Below are positions 10,201-19,905 of a DNA stretch of 64,000 bases, one piece after another. This DNA comes from Archangium primigenium (GTDB lineage Bacteria > Myxococcota > Myxococcia > Myxococcales > Myxococcaceae), in the NCBI RefSeq assembly GCF_016904885.1, contig NZ_JADWYI010000001.1, forward strand, positions 3,224,001-3,288,000, in the 5' to 3' direction. The position numbers and the translations under genes are program-made. Position 1 is the stretch's first letter; each line of letters starts with the position of its first letter. Below the pieces are notes generated by a model. The model worked only from the letters and a program-made list of their open reading frames with translations, searched no databases and was not told where the DNA came from.

Positions 10201-11534
10201 CCCTCGAGGAGCGCGCCGGACACGCCCGCCGTTCCGTGCGCGGGGGGGGCGATGGCCTCCGTGGGCGCGGCCACCCAGCGCTCCAGCAACTGGAGGAACG
10301 CGTCCTGGTGGGCGCGCAGCTCCTCGGCGCGGTAGCAGGCGGGGTTGGCGTCGAAGTCGACGCGGGGGCCCTGGCCATCACTCCGGGCGTAGACGCCGAG
10401 GGACAGGTCCTCCACGGGGCCGGCGGAGATGTTGTGCGCGATCGTCTTCAGGCCCGCGAAGCGCAGGCCGTAGTCGAACGGCATGATGTTGACCACGGGG
10501 CCGAACAGGCGGCGCTGTCCGCCCACCATCTTCAGGTCCCGCCGCAGCTGCTCGTAGCGGTAGCGCAGGTGGGGCCGGATGATGGCCAGCTCCGTGGCCA
10601 CGGTCCGCGCCACCTCGACCAGCCCCTGCTCCGCGCGCACGGGCACGCGCAGGGGCACGATGTTCATGGCCATGCAGGGCACACGCAGCGCGGCGGTGCC
10701 CAGACGGGACATCACCGGCAGACCGAGCACCACCTCGGGGGCCTCCGTCTCGCGGTGCAGCCAGGCCGCCGTCGCCGCGAGCATCAGGTCCGGCCAGCTC
10801 ACGCCCGCCTGCTTCGCGACGACCTGGAGCCGCTCGGCCTCGGCGGTGCCCAGGTGGTGCGTCTGGCGCACGAAGCTCGAGGACATGGGGGCGGGAGGGG
10901 CCAGCGTCACGGGTGGGGGCGCGCTGGCGAGGTGCTCCTTCCAGAAGGCCCGGTCCGCCTCGTAGCGGGGCCCGGAGCGGTAGGCGGCGTCCTCGTCCAG
11001 CACCGCGCGCAGCCGGCCGAAGCCGCCGGTGATGACCTGCTGGGACACGAGCGCCGTGTACAGCTCCGCCACCCGTCGCGCGAGCAGCGAGAAGCCAAAG
11101 CCGTCCATCGCGATGTGGTGGATGCGCTGGTACCAGAAGAAGCGCTCGGACGAGGCCTGGAACAGCACCTGCGCGAAGAGCGGCCCCTGGGTGAGGTCCA
11201 CGGTCCGGGCCAGGTCGGCGCGCATCCAGTCGCGGGCCGCGGCCCACGGGTCTGGCGTCGCGGTGAGATCCACCACGGGCAGCGGCCAGTCGGCCCGCGG
11301 ATCGATGACCTGGACCGGCTCCGGGCCATTGGGCGGGAAGCGGGCGTGCAGGGCCTCCGCCTCGCCGACGGCCCGCCGCACGGCGGCCTCGAAGCGCGTC
11401 ACGTCGAGCGAGCCGAGGATCTCGATGCATTCACCCGCGTTGTAGACGGGGCTCTGGAGGTCGAACTGCTGACCCGTCCAGATTCCGTGCTGGGCCGCCG
11501 ACAGCGGCCAGGCCGCATCCCTCGACTCACTCAT
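7215..11534 (-). CDS. mxcG: Myxochelin NRPS: condensation, lysine adenylation, carrier and reductase domains
   Basis: This 1439-residue synthetase links two 2,3-dihydroxybenzoyl groups to lysine and releases the product reductively. Domains: C, about 1-440 (PLSAAQHGIW; HHIAMDG near residue 140); A, about 450-920 (YTSGSTGQPNG near 610, TYGPTEA, GRVDDEFKISGHRIDP); T, around residue 995 (FFELGGQSLQS); terminal thioester reductase, about 1075-1439 (VLLTGATGFVGTHL, YHNAAVVS). My hand reading of the A-domain pocket gives D-A-E-D-I-G-T-V-V, compatible with a basic substrate such as lysine. The ATG at 11534 has a GGAG site; longer in-frame extensions run back through mxcF in the wrong frame and are not real. 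Reductase in place of a thioesterase is the hallmark of MxcG. Confidence 0.95.
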   Translation of the reverse strand: MSESRDAAWPLSAAQHGIWTGQQFDLQSPVYNAGECIEILGSLDVTRFEAAVRRAVGEAEALHARFPPNGPEPVQVIDPRADWPLPVVDLTATPDPWAAARDWMRADLARTVDLTQGPLFAQVLFQASSERFFWYQRIHHIAMDGFGFSLLARRVAELYTALVSQQVITGGFGRLRAVLDEDAAYRSGPRYEADRAFWKEHLASAPPPVTLAPPAPMSSSFVRQTHHLGTAEAERLQVVAKQAGVSWPDLMLAATAAWLHRETEAPEVVLGLPVMSRLGTAALRVPCMAMNIVPLRVPVRAEQGLVEVARTVATELAIIRPHLRYRYEQLRRDLKMVGGQRRLFGPVVNIMPFDYGLRFAGLKTIAHNISAGPVEDLSLGVYARSDGQGPRVDFDANPACYRAEELRAHQDAFLQLLERWVAAPTEAIAPPAHGTAGVSGALLEGGPLPGPAHPVLEALCARAREQPEAVAVEHGPWRLSYRELVESARALSSRLLAEGVRPDSPVAVQVPRSIDAIVASLGVLFAGAGYLPLDPFGPESRTAAILADAAPAVLVTPTQPPEAKAAPTAPGALSVRRLEHPAVEASPPPAEPRPEAERLAYVIYTSGSTGQPNGVQISHGALAHFVAGATWRYGVTREDRVLQFAPLHFDASVEELFVTLCAGARLVLRTDEMLQSVPRLIEACASLGITVLDLPTAFWHELAYSVSTGALALPACLRTVIIGGEAALPERVARWRAAVGSRVHLLNTYGPTEATVVATVASLGDALEGAGEEVPIGRPLPGVSAALLDKHGRPVASGTEGELYLLGGGLARGYLGRPELDAKRFVTLSHWPGAPRAYRTGDTARLREDGQLVFVGRVDDEFKISGHRIDPSEVETVLLRQAGVKDAAVVGQVLEGGTRRLCAHLVVTEPRPTAAQLRRALLAALPAPMVPGAFVFREQLPRTSTGKVDRGELRRWTDTESTTSALEAATELEREVLRIWEQVLGVSGISAQDDFFELGGQSLQSIQVANRLGVILGRDVPVATVFRHPTAAGLAQALERGEDTVASAGGPPPAMLADAVLSEDIVPRGLRVAPASTPARQVLLTGATGFVGTHLLDQLLRQTSARVVCPIRARDEAHAMERLRTALEGQGLSTQGLSERVLALPADLTQPMLGLEPARFHGLAAECDAVYHNAAVVSVVREYGSLRAVNVRGTQELLRLAAAVRPKPLHYVSTLAVAPQANLRPEVSEDFVPAHDGLRDGYQQSKWVAERLVEQAGERGLPVAVYRLGRVVGAIDTAIVNPQDLVWRILLAGISVGALPHMEVSESWTPVDYVARALVRLSLSARSGPVFNLAPTPEVRLPELFGWVRDYGYPVEHLPLPEWRERVARDKATADERATLAFFDLRTGSADAVFGLGPIRCERVLQTLEGSGIHCPPADRALLHRYLDFCVKHGLLPRP

Positions 11535-11563
11535 GACTCGTTGCTCCAGGGGAAAAGGGGACT

Positions 11564-12472
11564 TCAGCGCATCGCCACGGTGGTGGCGGCGCGGGCGTTC
11601 GGGGTGAGCAGGGCGCACCAGTCGGCCAGCGTGGGCTTCTCGGCCAGCTCCACGAAGGAGACCTCGGCGCCCGTGCGGCGCCAGCGCTCCACCAGGCTCA
11701 TGATGCGGATGGAGTCCATGCCGCGCTCGAGCAGGTTCTCGTCCTCGCGGAGGTCGGCGGCCGTCTGCTCGAGCAACTCGGCCACGTCCTCGCGCACCCG
11801 CTCGGGGCTGAGCGACGCGGCGGCCGTCAGGGGCGCCGGGCCCAGGAGCTCGATGACGCCATCCGTGGTGGCGGTGACACCGCACAGCTTCGCCGCGTAG
11901 TGGAGCGCGAACTCGTGCTGCTCCCGGGAGAAGTCCCCGAGGGCATCGGCCACCATGAAGGCCTGCACGTCGCTCATGAAGGCGTGCGTGGCCGTCTGCA
12001 GGCAGCCGATGTGCGCGTAGATGCCGGTGATGAGGAGCTGGTCCCGGCCCTGCTCGCGCAGCACGTCCATGAGCGCGGTGTTGTGGAACGCGCTGTAGCG
12101 CCACTTGGTGAGGTGGATGTCGCCGGGAGCGGGCTCGAGCGCGTCGATGATGCGCTTCTGCTCCGGGCCGCCGTTGATGCCCGCGCCCCACATGTCCAGC
12201 TGCAGGCCGCGCTGCGCGGGCGTCTGGCCGCCGGGCTGCGCGGAGAACACCACGGGGATGCCCAGGGAGGTGCAGTGCTTGCGCAGGCGCTGGATGTTGG
12301 CCACCAGCTCGTTCACCGGGGACTGGCCGGCGGTGAACGCGCCCACGAAGTAGTTCTGCATGTCGTGGATGAGCAGGACGGCGCGCTTCGCGTCGGGCGT
12401 CCACGACACCTTGTTCTTGGGAAGGTCGGACGTGCCGGGCATGGAATAGGGGGCGATGGCGGGAAGGCCCAT
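11564..12472 (-). CDS. mxcF: Isochorismatase with C-terminal aryl carrier domain
   Basis: This EntB-type bifunctional protein (302 residues) hydrolyses the enol ether of isochorismate to 2,3-dihydro-2,3-dihydroxybenzoate and then carries the activated aryl group. The N-terminal isochorismatase domain (about 1-210) shows VLLIHDMQNYF, FSAQPGG, KWRYSAFHNT and GIYAHIGC. The C-terminal aryl carrier domain (about 220-295) has the phosphopantetheine site as GMDSIRIM. It lies 38 bp after mxcE and 29 bp before mxcG. It is the only free-standing aryl carrier in the window, so it is also the one candidate donor for the EntF-like first domain of the NRPS at 32-43 kb. Confidence 0.95.
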   Translation of the reverse strand: MGLPAIAPYSMPGTSDLPKNKVSWTPDAKRAVLLIHDMQNYFVGAFTAGQSPVNELVANIQRLRKHCTSLGIPVVFSAQPGGQTPAQRGLQLDMWGAGINGGPEQKRIIDALEPAPGDIHLTKWRYSAFHNTALMDVLREQGRDQLLITGIYAHIGCLQTATHAFMSDVQAFMVADALGDFSREQHEFALHYAAKLCGVTATTDGVIELLGPAPLTAAASLSPERVREDVAELLEQTAADLREDENLLERGMDSIRIMSLVERWRRTGAEVSFVELAEKPTLADWCALLTPNARAATTVAMR

Positions 12473-12510
12473 GGAGTGACTCCTGTGCGAGAGGAAGAGG
12501 GGAGAGGGGT

Positions 12511-14129
<1,619 letters not shown>

Positions 14130-14133
<4 letters not shown>

Positions 14134-15332
14134 GGCCGCGCCTCCTGGCCCAGGCCCATGGCGTGCAACATGGTGCGGAACTTCGCCTCGGTCTCCGCCA
14201 GCTCGGACTCGGGCGTGGAGCCGACCACGATGCCCGCGCCCGCGAACAGACGCAGCGTGCGCTCGTCCGCCTCGGCGCAGCGGATGGTGACGGCCCACTG
14301 TCCGTCGCCCGTGGCGTCGCACCAGCCCACCGTGCCCGTGTAGAAGCCGCGGTCGAAGGGCTCGATGGTGCCGATGGCCTCGTGCGCGAGCCGCGTCGGG
14401 TAGCCGCACACCGCGGGGGTGGGGTGCATGGCCGCCGCCAGCGTCAGCGAGGAGATGGAGGGGTCCAACAGCTCGCCGCTGATGCGGCTGGACAGGTGCC
14501 ACAGGGTGGGGGTGTGGATGAGCGAGGGGCCCTTGGGCACGTCCAGCGTCTTGCAGTACGGGCGCAGTGCCTCGGCGATGGCCTCGATGACCACGGCGTG
14601 CTCGTGCAAGTCCTTGGGCGAGACGCTCAACGCGGCGGCGCGGGCCTGATCCTCCACCGGGTCCGGGCTGCGCGCGGCCGAGCCCGCGAGCGGATTGGCG
14701 AGCACCTGCAGGCCGGAGCGCGACACGAGCAGCTCGGGGCTGGCGCCGATGAGGGTGCGGCGGGCCGCGCCCGCGTGGGCGGGCAGGTCCGCCGCGAAGG
14801 TGTAGCCGGCGGCGTTGCGCTGGGCGAGGTTGCGCAGGAGCTGGGGCAGGTCGATGGGCGTGGGCGTGTCCAGGTGCAGCGAGCGCGACAGCACCACCTT
14901 GCGCAAGGGGCCGCTGCGCATGAGCTCCAGGGCCTGGGCCACGCCGTGCAGGTAGGCGGAGGGCTCGGGCACGGGCCGCAGGGTGAACGGGTTCTGGGCG
15001 GCCACGCGCGGCGCCGCCGCGTCGAAGGCGAGCGAGCCCGCGCGCTGCAGCGTCATGGGCACCACGAGGTGCGCCGGGTGGGCGCCGTCGAAGGGCACCG
15101 CGCCCACCACCACCGGGATGTCATGGCCCGCGTCGCGCGCCTCGTCGAGCGCCGCCCGCACCTGCTCCGGCAGCCGTCGCAGCGCCTCCGGGCCGTCCAG
15201 GGGAGGCACGGTGGCGAAGGTGCCGCGCGCCAGCAGGGTGCGCTTGGGGGACGCGAAGAAGAAGGAGGAGCCCGCCTCGTAGCTGTCGAGCAACTGCGTG
15301 GCCAGCGTCTGCGCCAGGGGACGTTCGGACAT
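14130..15332 (-). CDS. mxcD: Isochorismate synthase
   Basis: The enzyme isomerises chorismate to isochorismate, the branch point into catecholate siderophores. The 400-residue protein matches EntC/DhbC in length and has the chorismate-binding core: [64 protein letters not shown]-type segment [13 protein letters not shown], and [13 protein letters not shown] chose the ATG at 15332, where the EntC-like sequence begins ([15 protein letters not shown]); upstream frame is antisense noise. It lies 86 bp after mxcC and overlaps mxcE by four bases. Confidence 0.95.
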
Positions 15333-15418
15333 AGGGGTGACCTTCGTGTCGGGAAGCGGAGTGCGTGCTCCGGTCCGACCCAGGGGGAAACGGGGAAGAG
15401 GTGGGGGAGGTCGAGGAC

Positions 15419-16192
15419 TCAGGCGCCGAGCGTGGCGCCTCCGTCGACACACAGGTTGTGCAGGGTGATGTGGCGGGCCCGGTCGGACACCAGGAAGGAC
15501 ACGGCCTCGGCGATGTCCTCGGGCGTGGCGATGCGGCGCAGCGGAATGCCCAGCTTGAAGGCCTCGGGCGAGCCGGCGATCACCGCGCGCGCGCCCTGCT
15601 CGTCCGTCCACAGCGCGCGCTGCATCTCGGTGTCCGTGGAGCCCGGGGACACGACGTTGCACCGGATGCCGTGCTCGGCCAGCTCCAGCCCCAGGCACTT
15701 GGTGAACAGGGTGGAGGCGGCCTTGGACGCGGCGTAGGCGGCCATGCCCATGCGGGGCACACCGGCGGCATTGGAGCCCACGGTGACGATGACGCCCTGC
15801 TTGCGCGGCACCATGCGCTGGGCCACGGCGCGGCTCACGTGGAACACCCCGTGGGTGTTGACCGCGAAGGTGGCCTGCCAGTCCGCGTCGCTGTACGAGG
15901 CGACCGCCCCCATGCGCAGCACCCCGGCCACGTTGGCCAGCACGCAGATGGGCCCCACCTCGCGCTCGATGCGATCGACCGCCGCGTCCACCTCGGCGGC
16001 GTCGCTCACATCGGCCACCAGGGCCTCGGCCCGGGCGCCCTGGGCGCGCAGCTGCTCGACCACCGCCGCCACGCCCTCCGCCTTCCGGTCCAGGGCGACG
16101 ACCACGGCGTCACCCGACAGGGCGCGCGCCACCGCCGCCCCAATCCCCTGCGCGGCTCCCGTCACCAGGGCCACCCTCGTGCTCGCTCCCAT
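15419..16192 (-). CDS. mxcC: 2,3-dihydro-2,3-dihydroxybenzoate dehydrogenase
   Basis: This short-chain dehydrogenase (257 residues, EntA type) oxidises 2,3-dihydro-2,3-dihydroxybenzoate to 2,3-dihydroxybenzoate with NAD. It has the nucleotide-binding glycine motif [17 protein letters not shown], and the catalytic Ser followed by YAASKAA (Tyr and Lys). I place the start at the ATG at 16192, which has an AGGAG site 10-12 bases upstream; the longer frame would run through the Fur box. It is the first gene of the operon. In EntA-type enzymes the product feeds directly to the ligase encoded two genes downstream. Confidence 0.95.
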   Translation of the reverse strand: MGASTRVALVTGAAQGIGAAVARALSGDAVVVALDRKAEGVAAVVEQLRAQGARAEALVADVSDAAEVDAAVDRIEREVGPICVLANVAGVLRMGAVASYSDADWQATFAVNTHGVFHVSRAVAQRMVPRKQGVIVTVGSNAAGVPRMGMAAYAASKAASTLFTKCLGLELAEHGIRCNVVSPGSTDTEMQRALWTDEQGARAVIAGSPEAFKLGIPLRRIATPEDIAEAVSFLVSDRARHITLHNLCVDGGATLGA

Positions 16193-16264
16193 CCGTCTCG
16201 TCTCCTGCCCCGCAGCCGCGGCCCAACCCAAGCCCCCACTCCCAGGATGGCGGTCGCCGATATT

Positions 16265-16283
16265 GATAATGGTTATCATTATC
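16265..16283 (-). promoter_or_regulatory. Fur box upstream of the myxochelin biosynthesis operon
   Basis: GATAATGGTTATCATTATC matches the classical 19-bp Fur consensus at 17 of 19 positions and is almost perfectly palindromic. It lies about 70 bp before the mxcC start in an AT-rich patch that must include the promoter. Iron-dependent repression of the whole mxcC-aroA5 transcript is the clear prediction. Confidence 0.92.
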
Positions 16284-16352
16284 GATATCGGCTTACTCCC
16301 ATAAGCCGACGTGCGGTGTCAAGAGGCGGCCTCGCGGGTTGCCCCAAAGAAG

Positions 16353-16417
16353 GAGGACCTCTCACGTCGCTCCTCACTCCGCCGTGAGAGCGGCGGGGAG
16401 GGGACGTGGAGGTCCTC
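16353..16417 (-). terminator. Large stem-loop between the ferritin-like gene and the mxc operon
   Basis: GAGGACCTC (16353-16361) pairs with GAGGTCCTC (16409-16417). The stem continues inward through CACGTC/GACGTG and CTCC/GGAG with small bulges, and CCGCC/GGCGG forms an inner loop. It lies 30 bp after the ferritin-like stop codon and ahead of the Fur box, so it probably ends that transcript and insulates the iron-repressed operon. There is no clear T-run. Confidence 0.6.
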
Positions 16418-16446
16418 GGAGGTCCGCGGCGTGGGTGGGCGGGCCG

Positions 16447-17010
16447 CTAGCTGTTGAGCATCGGCTGACCCTGGTGCGCGACGAGCAGGTCGTGCATGTC
16501 GTTGGCGTGCTCCTCCTCCTTGGCGAGGATCTCCTCGAGCAGCCGGCGCGTGGTCGGGTCGTGGTTGGCGAAGTAGCGGATCATCTCCTGGTAGGTCTGC
16601 ACGGCGATGCGCTCGGCGATGAGATCCTCGCGGATCATGTCCACCAGGTTCTTGCCCTCGGAGAACTGGCTGGCGCTGCGCGACATCAGCCCCTCGGGGT
16701 TGAAGTTGGCCACACCACCGAGCTGGTTGATGCGCTCGGCGAGCTGCATCGCGTGCTGCTGCTCCTCGCGCGCATGCTCACCGAACTCCGCCTTCACCGA
16801 CTCGCTCTGGATGCCTTGCGCGGAGACGTAGTGCGAGCTGTAGCGCAGCACGCAGACGATCTCCGTGGCCAGCGCGTCGTTGAGCAGCTGGATGGTGACC
16901 TTGACGTCCCCCTCGTAGTCCGGCGTCAGCGCGCCCTCTTCCAGGTGCTCGCGGGCCCGGCGGCGGATCTCGTTGATGTCGGTCAGGAACGGCTGATCGT
17001 GGCTGCTCAT
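16447..17010 (-). CDS. Ferritin-like (bacterioferritin-type) iron protein
   Basis: The 187-residue protein is a four-helix ferritin-fold protein. Metal-ligand-type residues appear in pairs: TEIVCVLRYSSHY, EEQQHAMQLAERI, EDLIAERIAVQTYQEMI and EEILAKEEEHANDM, the Glu/ExxH pattern of diiron ferritins. It should oxidise and store iron, or act as a Dps/bacterioferritin relative. I chose the ATG at 17010, preceded by GAGGGATAC; the longer frame has no site. It lies immediately upstream of the siderophore operon, so iron uptake and storage genes are neighbours, but no Fur box is visible before it and a hairpin separates it from mxcC. Confidence 0.88.
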   Translation of the reverse strand: MSSHDQPFLTDINEIRRRAREHLEEGALTPDYEGDVKVTIQLLNDALATEIVCVLRYSSHYVSAQGIQSESVKAEFGEHAREEQQHAMQLAERINQLGGVANFNPEGLMSRSASQFSEGKNLVDMIREDLIAERIAVQTYQEMIRYFANHDPTTRRLLEEILAKEEEHANDMHDLLVAHQGQPMLNS

Positions 17011-17154
17011 GTATCCCTCGTTCGTTGAAAGCGACCTGGAGGGAAGGTGGCCATGGGGACCGCGAACCCACATCCCCGGCGGCCTATTCGGCGAGCGGTT
17101 CCGGGTGCGCCGCTCGTGGAGCAGGCGAGCGGGCGAGGGGCTGGCTTCCGGGCG

Positions 17155-17702
17155 TCACCACCCCAGGCGCCAGAGCATGCCGGGCAGGGGGGTGTAGCCG
17201 GTGACGGCGTGCTCGATGCGGCCCTCGGCCGACACGAAGAAGGTGGTGGGGAACTGGTTCACGGCGTACGCGCGGGTCCGCCCGTCGCCGTCGAGCAGCA
17301 CGGGGTAGTCCACCGCGTGCTCGCGCACGAAGCGGCGCACGTCGGCCTCGTTCTCGTAGGCCACCGCCACGCTCAGCACCCGGGCCGACCCCCCATCAGC
17401 CGCTGGAGCCAGGACAGGGTGGAGGACTCGGCCTTGCACACCCCGCACCAGGGGGCCCAGAAGGCGAGCACCACGCGCTGGCCGCGCAGCGCGGACAGCC
17501 GCACGGGCTGTCCGTCGAGGCCTCGCAGGGTGAAGTCCGGCGCGGGGGCACCCACGGGCAGGCGGCGCGTCTGCCAGGCGTTGACGGCGGTGAGGACGAG
17601 CGCGAGCAGGAGCAGGTCCATGCCCAGCCGTCCCCACCACCGGCGACGCGCCTGGATCCAGAGGTATCGCAGGCGCGCGCCCACCCGAGCCGGAAGTCCC
17701 AT
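17155..17702 (-). pseudogene. TlpA-like thioredoxin-family protein, frameshifted at a G6 run
   Basis: Two overlapping frames together make one membrane-anchored thiol-disulfide protein. The first frame (17702 to about 17390) has an Arg-rich start, one membrane segment (MDLLLLALVLTAVNAW), then APAPDFTLRGLDG and the redox motif FWAPWCGVCK. It then runs out of frame and stops. The second frame supplies the expected C-terminal half, from SARVLSVAVAYENEADVRRF to QFPTTFFVSAEGRIEHAVTGY. The switch falls in six consecutive C on the plus strand (17389-17394); one extra base would restore a protein of about 182 residues. This is a sequencing error, a real inactivation, or slippage; the sequence alone cannot tell which. 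Confidence 0.8.
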
Positions 17703-17709
17703 CCGGGGA

Positions 17710-18909
17710 CTAGAGCACGTCCTCCAGCGTGCGGGCCATCACCCAGTCGTCGTGGTAGACGATGCCCGTCTGCGTCACCGTGTCACTGCGGTACAGCCCG
17801 AGCTTGAGGTAGTTGACCTGGCCGGAGAACTGGGTGGCGATGTAGCGCTTGGGCAGCACGAGCGCGCCGTTGTAGTACAGCTCCACGAAGCCCTCGCTCG
17901 CCTTGGCGCTCCACTTCACGTGGAAGACGAAGTCGTGCCACTTGCCGCGCACCAGCGGCGTCTTCCACACGATGACGCCCGGATCCCCCCCGATGTTGAG
18001 CCGCACCTCCTCGCCGTACACGTAGAACTCCACGGGCGGCGAGCCGCTGTTGCCGCTGTGGTGCCACTGCGTGAAGAGCTGCCACGTCCGCACGCTCGGG
18101 AACGTGGGGTCGAACATCGTGCTCCAGCGGTAGTAGTACTCCGAGCCCGAGGGCTCGTTCGTCATCTTCACCAGCTCGTTGCGGTTGCCGCTGGAGTTGA
18201 TGGGGTTGTCGCCCTGGCGCACCGTGGCCTTGAGGGCGTAGCGGCCCTGGCGCGGGGCGAGCGTGCCCGCGCTCGTCGTCACCTGGAGCCGGTCCGAGCT
18301 GACCATCTGCTCGCGGTCCCACTGGCTGCGGTCCCCGGTCTCGTAGTCCGCGCGCCACACCACCGTGGAGGCCGTGCTGCCCCGGCAGCCCCGCGCCTCG
18401 GCGATGCTCGCCCAGTCGTTGAGCGTATTGCCTTGCACGGTGATGCGCAGGTAGCGCGCCGTGCGCGCCGTGAAGGTGTATGTCTCCGCCTCCACCGTCT
18501 TGCCGGTGCTCTGGCCGGAATAGACGGGGGTGTACGTGCTGCCATCCGTGGAGGTGGACAGGGTGAAGGTGTTGGCGCGCAGGTGGCCCTGGTGCCAGGC
18601 GATGGCGGCGCCCTTGAGCGAGGTGCTGGTGCCCAGGTCGTAGTCGATCCACGCCCCCTTGCCGAGCGCGCTCCAGCGGGTGTCCAGGCGGTCATCCAGG
18701 CTGTTGGCGGCCACGCTGCCCGCGCCATCGTCTCCCGAGGCCTTCACCGCCAGGGGCGTGAGCGCGGTGCAGTTCTGCACCGTGAGTCCCGCGACCTCCG
18801 ATTCCGTGCTCGTGGGTTGGCTGTCCGTCGTGCCGGAGAGGTCGGAACCCCCACAGGCGGTGAGGGCGAGGGCGAGCGAGAAGCGAGCGAGCAGGGAGGT
18901 TTTGTTCAC
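17710..18909 (-). CDS. Lipoprotein with discoidin-like and polysaccharide-lyase domains
   Basis: The 399-residue protein has a lipoprotein signal (LALALTAC, lipidated Cys19). A discoidin-type carbohydrate-binding domain (about 45-170; SLDDRLDTRWSALGKGAWID, TARYLRITVQGN) is followed by a beta-jelly-roll domain (about 185-399) resembling glucuronan/heparin-lyase-like polysaccharide lyases: NRNELVKM, YYYRWSTMFDP, WHHSGNSGSPPVEFYV, KWHDFVFHVKWS, LKLGLYRS. It should bind and cleave an acidic polysaccharide outside the cell. Substrate is not predictable from sequence. It ends 8 bp before the frameshifted TlpA-like gene. Confidence 0.82.
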   Translation of the reverse strand: MNKTSLLARFSLALALTACGGSDLSGTTDSQPTSTESEVAGLTVQNCTALTPLAVKASGDDGAGSVAANSLDDRLDTRWSALGKGAWIDYDLGTSTSLKGAAIAWHQGHLRANTFTLSTSTDGSTYTPVYSGQSTGKTVEAETYTFTARTARYLRITVQGNTLNDWASIAEARGCRGSTASTVVWRADYETGDRSQWDREQMVSSDRLQVTTSAGTLAPRQGRYALKATVRQGDNPINSSGNRNELVKMTNEPSGSEYYYRWSTMFDPTFPSVRTWQLFTQWHHSGNSGSPPVEFYVYGEEVRLNIGGDPGVIVWKTPLVRGKWHDFVFHVKWSAKASEGFVELYYNGALVLPKRYIATQFSGQVNYLKLGLYRSDTVTQTGIVYHDDWVMARTLEDVL

Positions 18910-19139
18910 GAGGGGTCCTGGGGGGCGGGGGAGTTGAAGACAGACAGTGAAAGGCCTCTCACCTGGGGGAGGGTGGAAGGCGTGCGGCGGGTATGGCTTT
19001 CCCGGGACGCCAGACAGGGCTCATCGCCCCGGGCGCCCGGAACAGGGGTGGTGTCGTGTGGGATTGGCTCCTGTCCGGGCAGGCGCGAACCGGCCCGCCC
19101 GAACGATGTTGAGCATCCAACAAATATATTCCGTAAGCA

Positions 19140-19153
19140 ACACCGGTCGGTGT
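19140..19153. promoter_or_regulatory. Inverted repeat, possible operator
   Basis: ACACCG and CGGTGT flank a two-base centre in the only AT-rich part of the gap before the lyase lipoprotein gene. This is the size and shape of a site for a dimeric repressor, but no partner regulator is adjacent. Confidence 0.3.
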
Positions 19154-19305
19154 GTTTGTTTGGATTCAGGTAAACCCTGACGCCTGGTTGCATCCTGGTG
19201 AAAGAGTTTCAATGACAGGGCTTGGCGTCCATGTCAGGGAGTGACAGGCTTTTCACCGGGATTGCTGTGTCACGCGGGGCTGTATGGGATTGAGCGGTGC
19301 GTGAA

Positions 19306-19355
19306 CCCGCCAGGGGGCGGGCGAGGGGGCCCTTCTCGGGGCTCTCCCAGGGCCC
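19306..19355 (-). terminator. Tandem GC-rich hairpins after the cyclic-nucleotide-binding gene
   Basis: GGGCCCT (19327-19333) pairs with AGGGCCC (19349-19355), 10 bp beyond the stop codon of the minus-strand gene. A second hairpin, CCCGCC/GGCGGG (19306-19321), follows. Neither has a T-run, which is common in myxobacterial terminators. Confidence 0.5.
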
Positions 19356-19364
19356 GCGCGGGCG

Positions 19365-19823
19365 TCAGAAGCGGGAGAGCGCGAGGAACGTCTTCATCTT
19401 CTCGTTCGTCTCGCGCAGGCGCACCGACAGCGTGCGCACGAAGCTCCACAGGAGCACGTACGCCAGGTCCTTGTCGGTGAACATCAACTGGTCGAGCTGC
19501 TCGCGCTCGATGACCCACAGCGTGCACGAGGTGTGGGCGAAGGCATCGGCGGAGCGCGGGATATCCTCGATCACCGACATTTCCCCGAAATACTGACCCT
19601 TCTCGAGGATGGCGAGCGCTTCCTCGCCCATGCCGGGCACCTGCTGGGAGATGCGGACCTTGCCCTCCAGGATGATGAACATCTCCCGGCCGACGTCGCC
19701 CTCGCGGAACAGGCACGCCCCCACCTCATAGCCCCGGGGCCGGGCGATCGTCGCCACGCGGTGGAGCTGGCTGTGGGTCAGTCCCTCGAAGAGCGCAACC
19801 TTCTTGAGGAGTGAAGCATCCAT
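19365..19823 (-). CDS. Cyclic-nucleotide-binding domain protein
   Basis: This 152-residue protein is a single CRP/PKA-type cyclic-nucleotide-binding domain with no DNA-binding tail. The beta-barrel motif CLFREGDVGREMFIILEGKV and the phosphate-binding cassette FGEMSVIEDIPRSADA, including the key Arg, are intact. A C-terminal helix (RTLSVRLRETNEKMKTFLAL) could dimerise or contact a partner. I place the start at the ATG at 19823 (MDASLLKKV); the frame upstream is unrelated. It is divergent from trxB, with an 82-bp shared promoter region. Such stand-alone domains are common in myxobacteria, and the ligand and partner are unknown. Confidence 0.85.
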   Translation of the reverse strand: MDASLLKKVALFEGLTHSQLHRVATIARPRGYEVGACLFREGDVGREMFIILEGKVRISQQVPGMGEEALAILEKGQYFGEMSVIEDIPRSADAFAHTSCTLWVIEREQLDQLMFTDKDLAYVLLWSFVRTLSVRLRETNEKMKTFLALSRF

Positions 19824-19905
19824 GGGGTGCAGCTTCGTACCACGACCTGGAAGGCTCTGGTACGTTGCTGCCCCTTTCCCTCGTGAGAAACAGGAGCGGT
19901 GACCC

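Larger units (their letters stand above)
18910..19364. other. 455-bp intergenic stretch with dyads and short repeats, no gene seen
   Basis: Both flanking genes point left (minus strand), so this holds the upstream region of the lyase gene and the terminator of the cyclic-nucleotide-binding gene. An AT-rich patch around 19119-19160 contains an inverted repeat, ACACCG-GT-CGGTGT (19140-19153). TGACAGG occurs at 19213 and 19242 with a variant TGTCAGG at 19232. The short frames here have no ribosome-binding sites or recognisable product. Confidence 0.6.
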
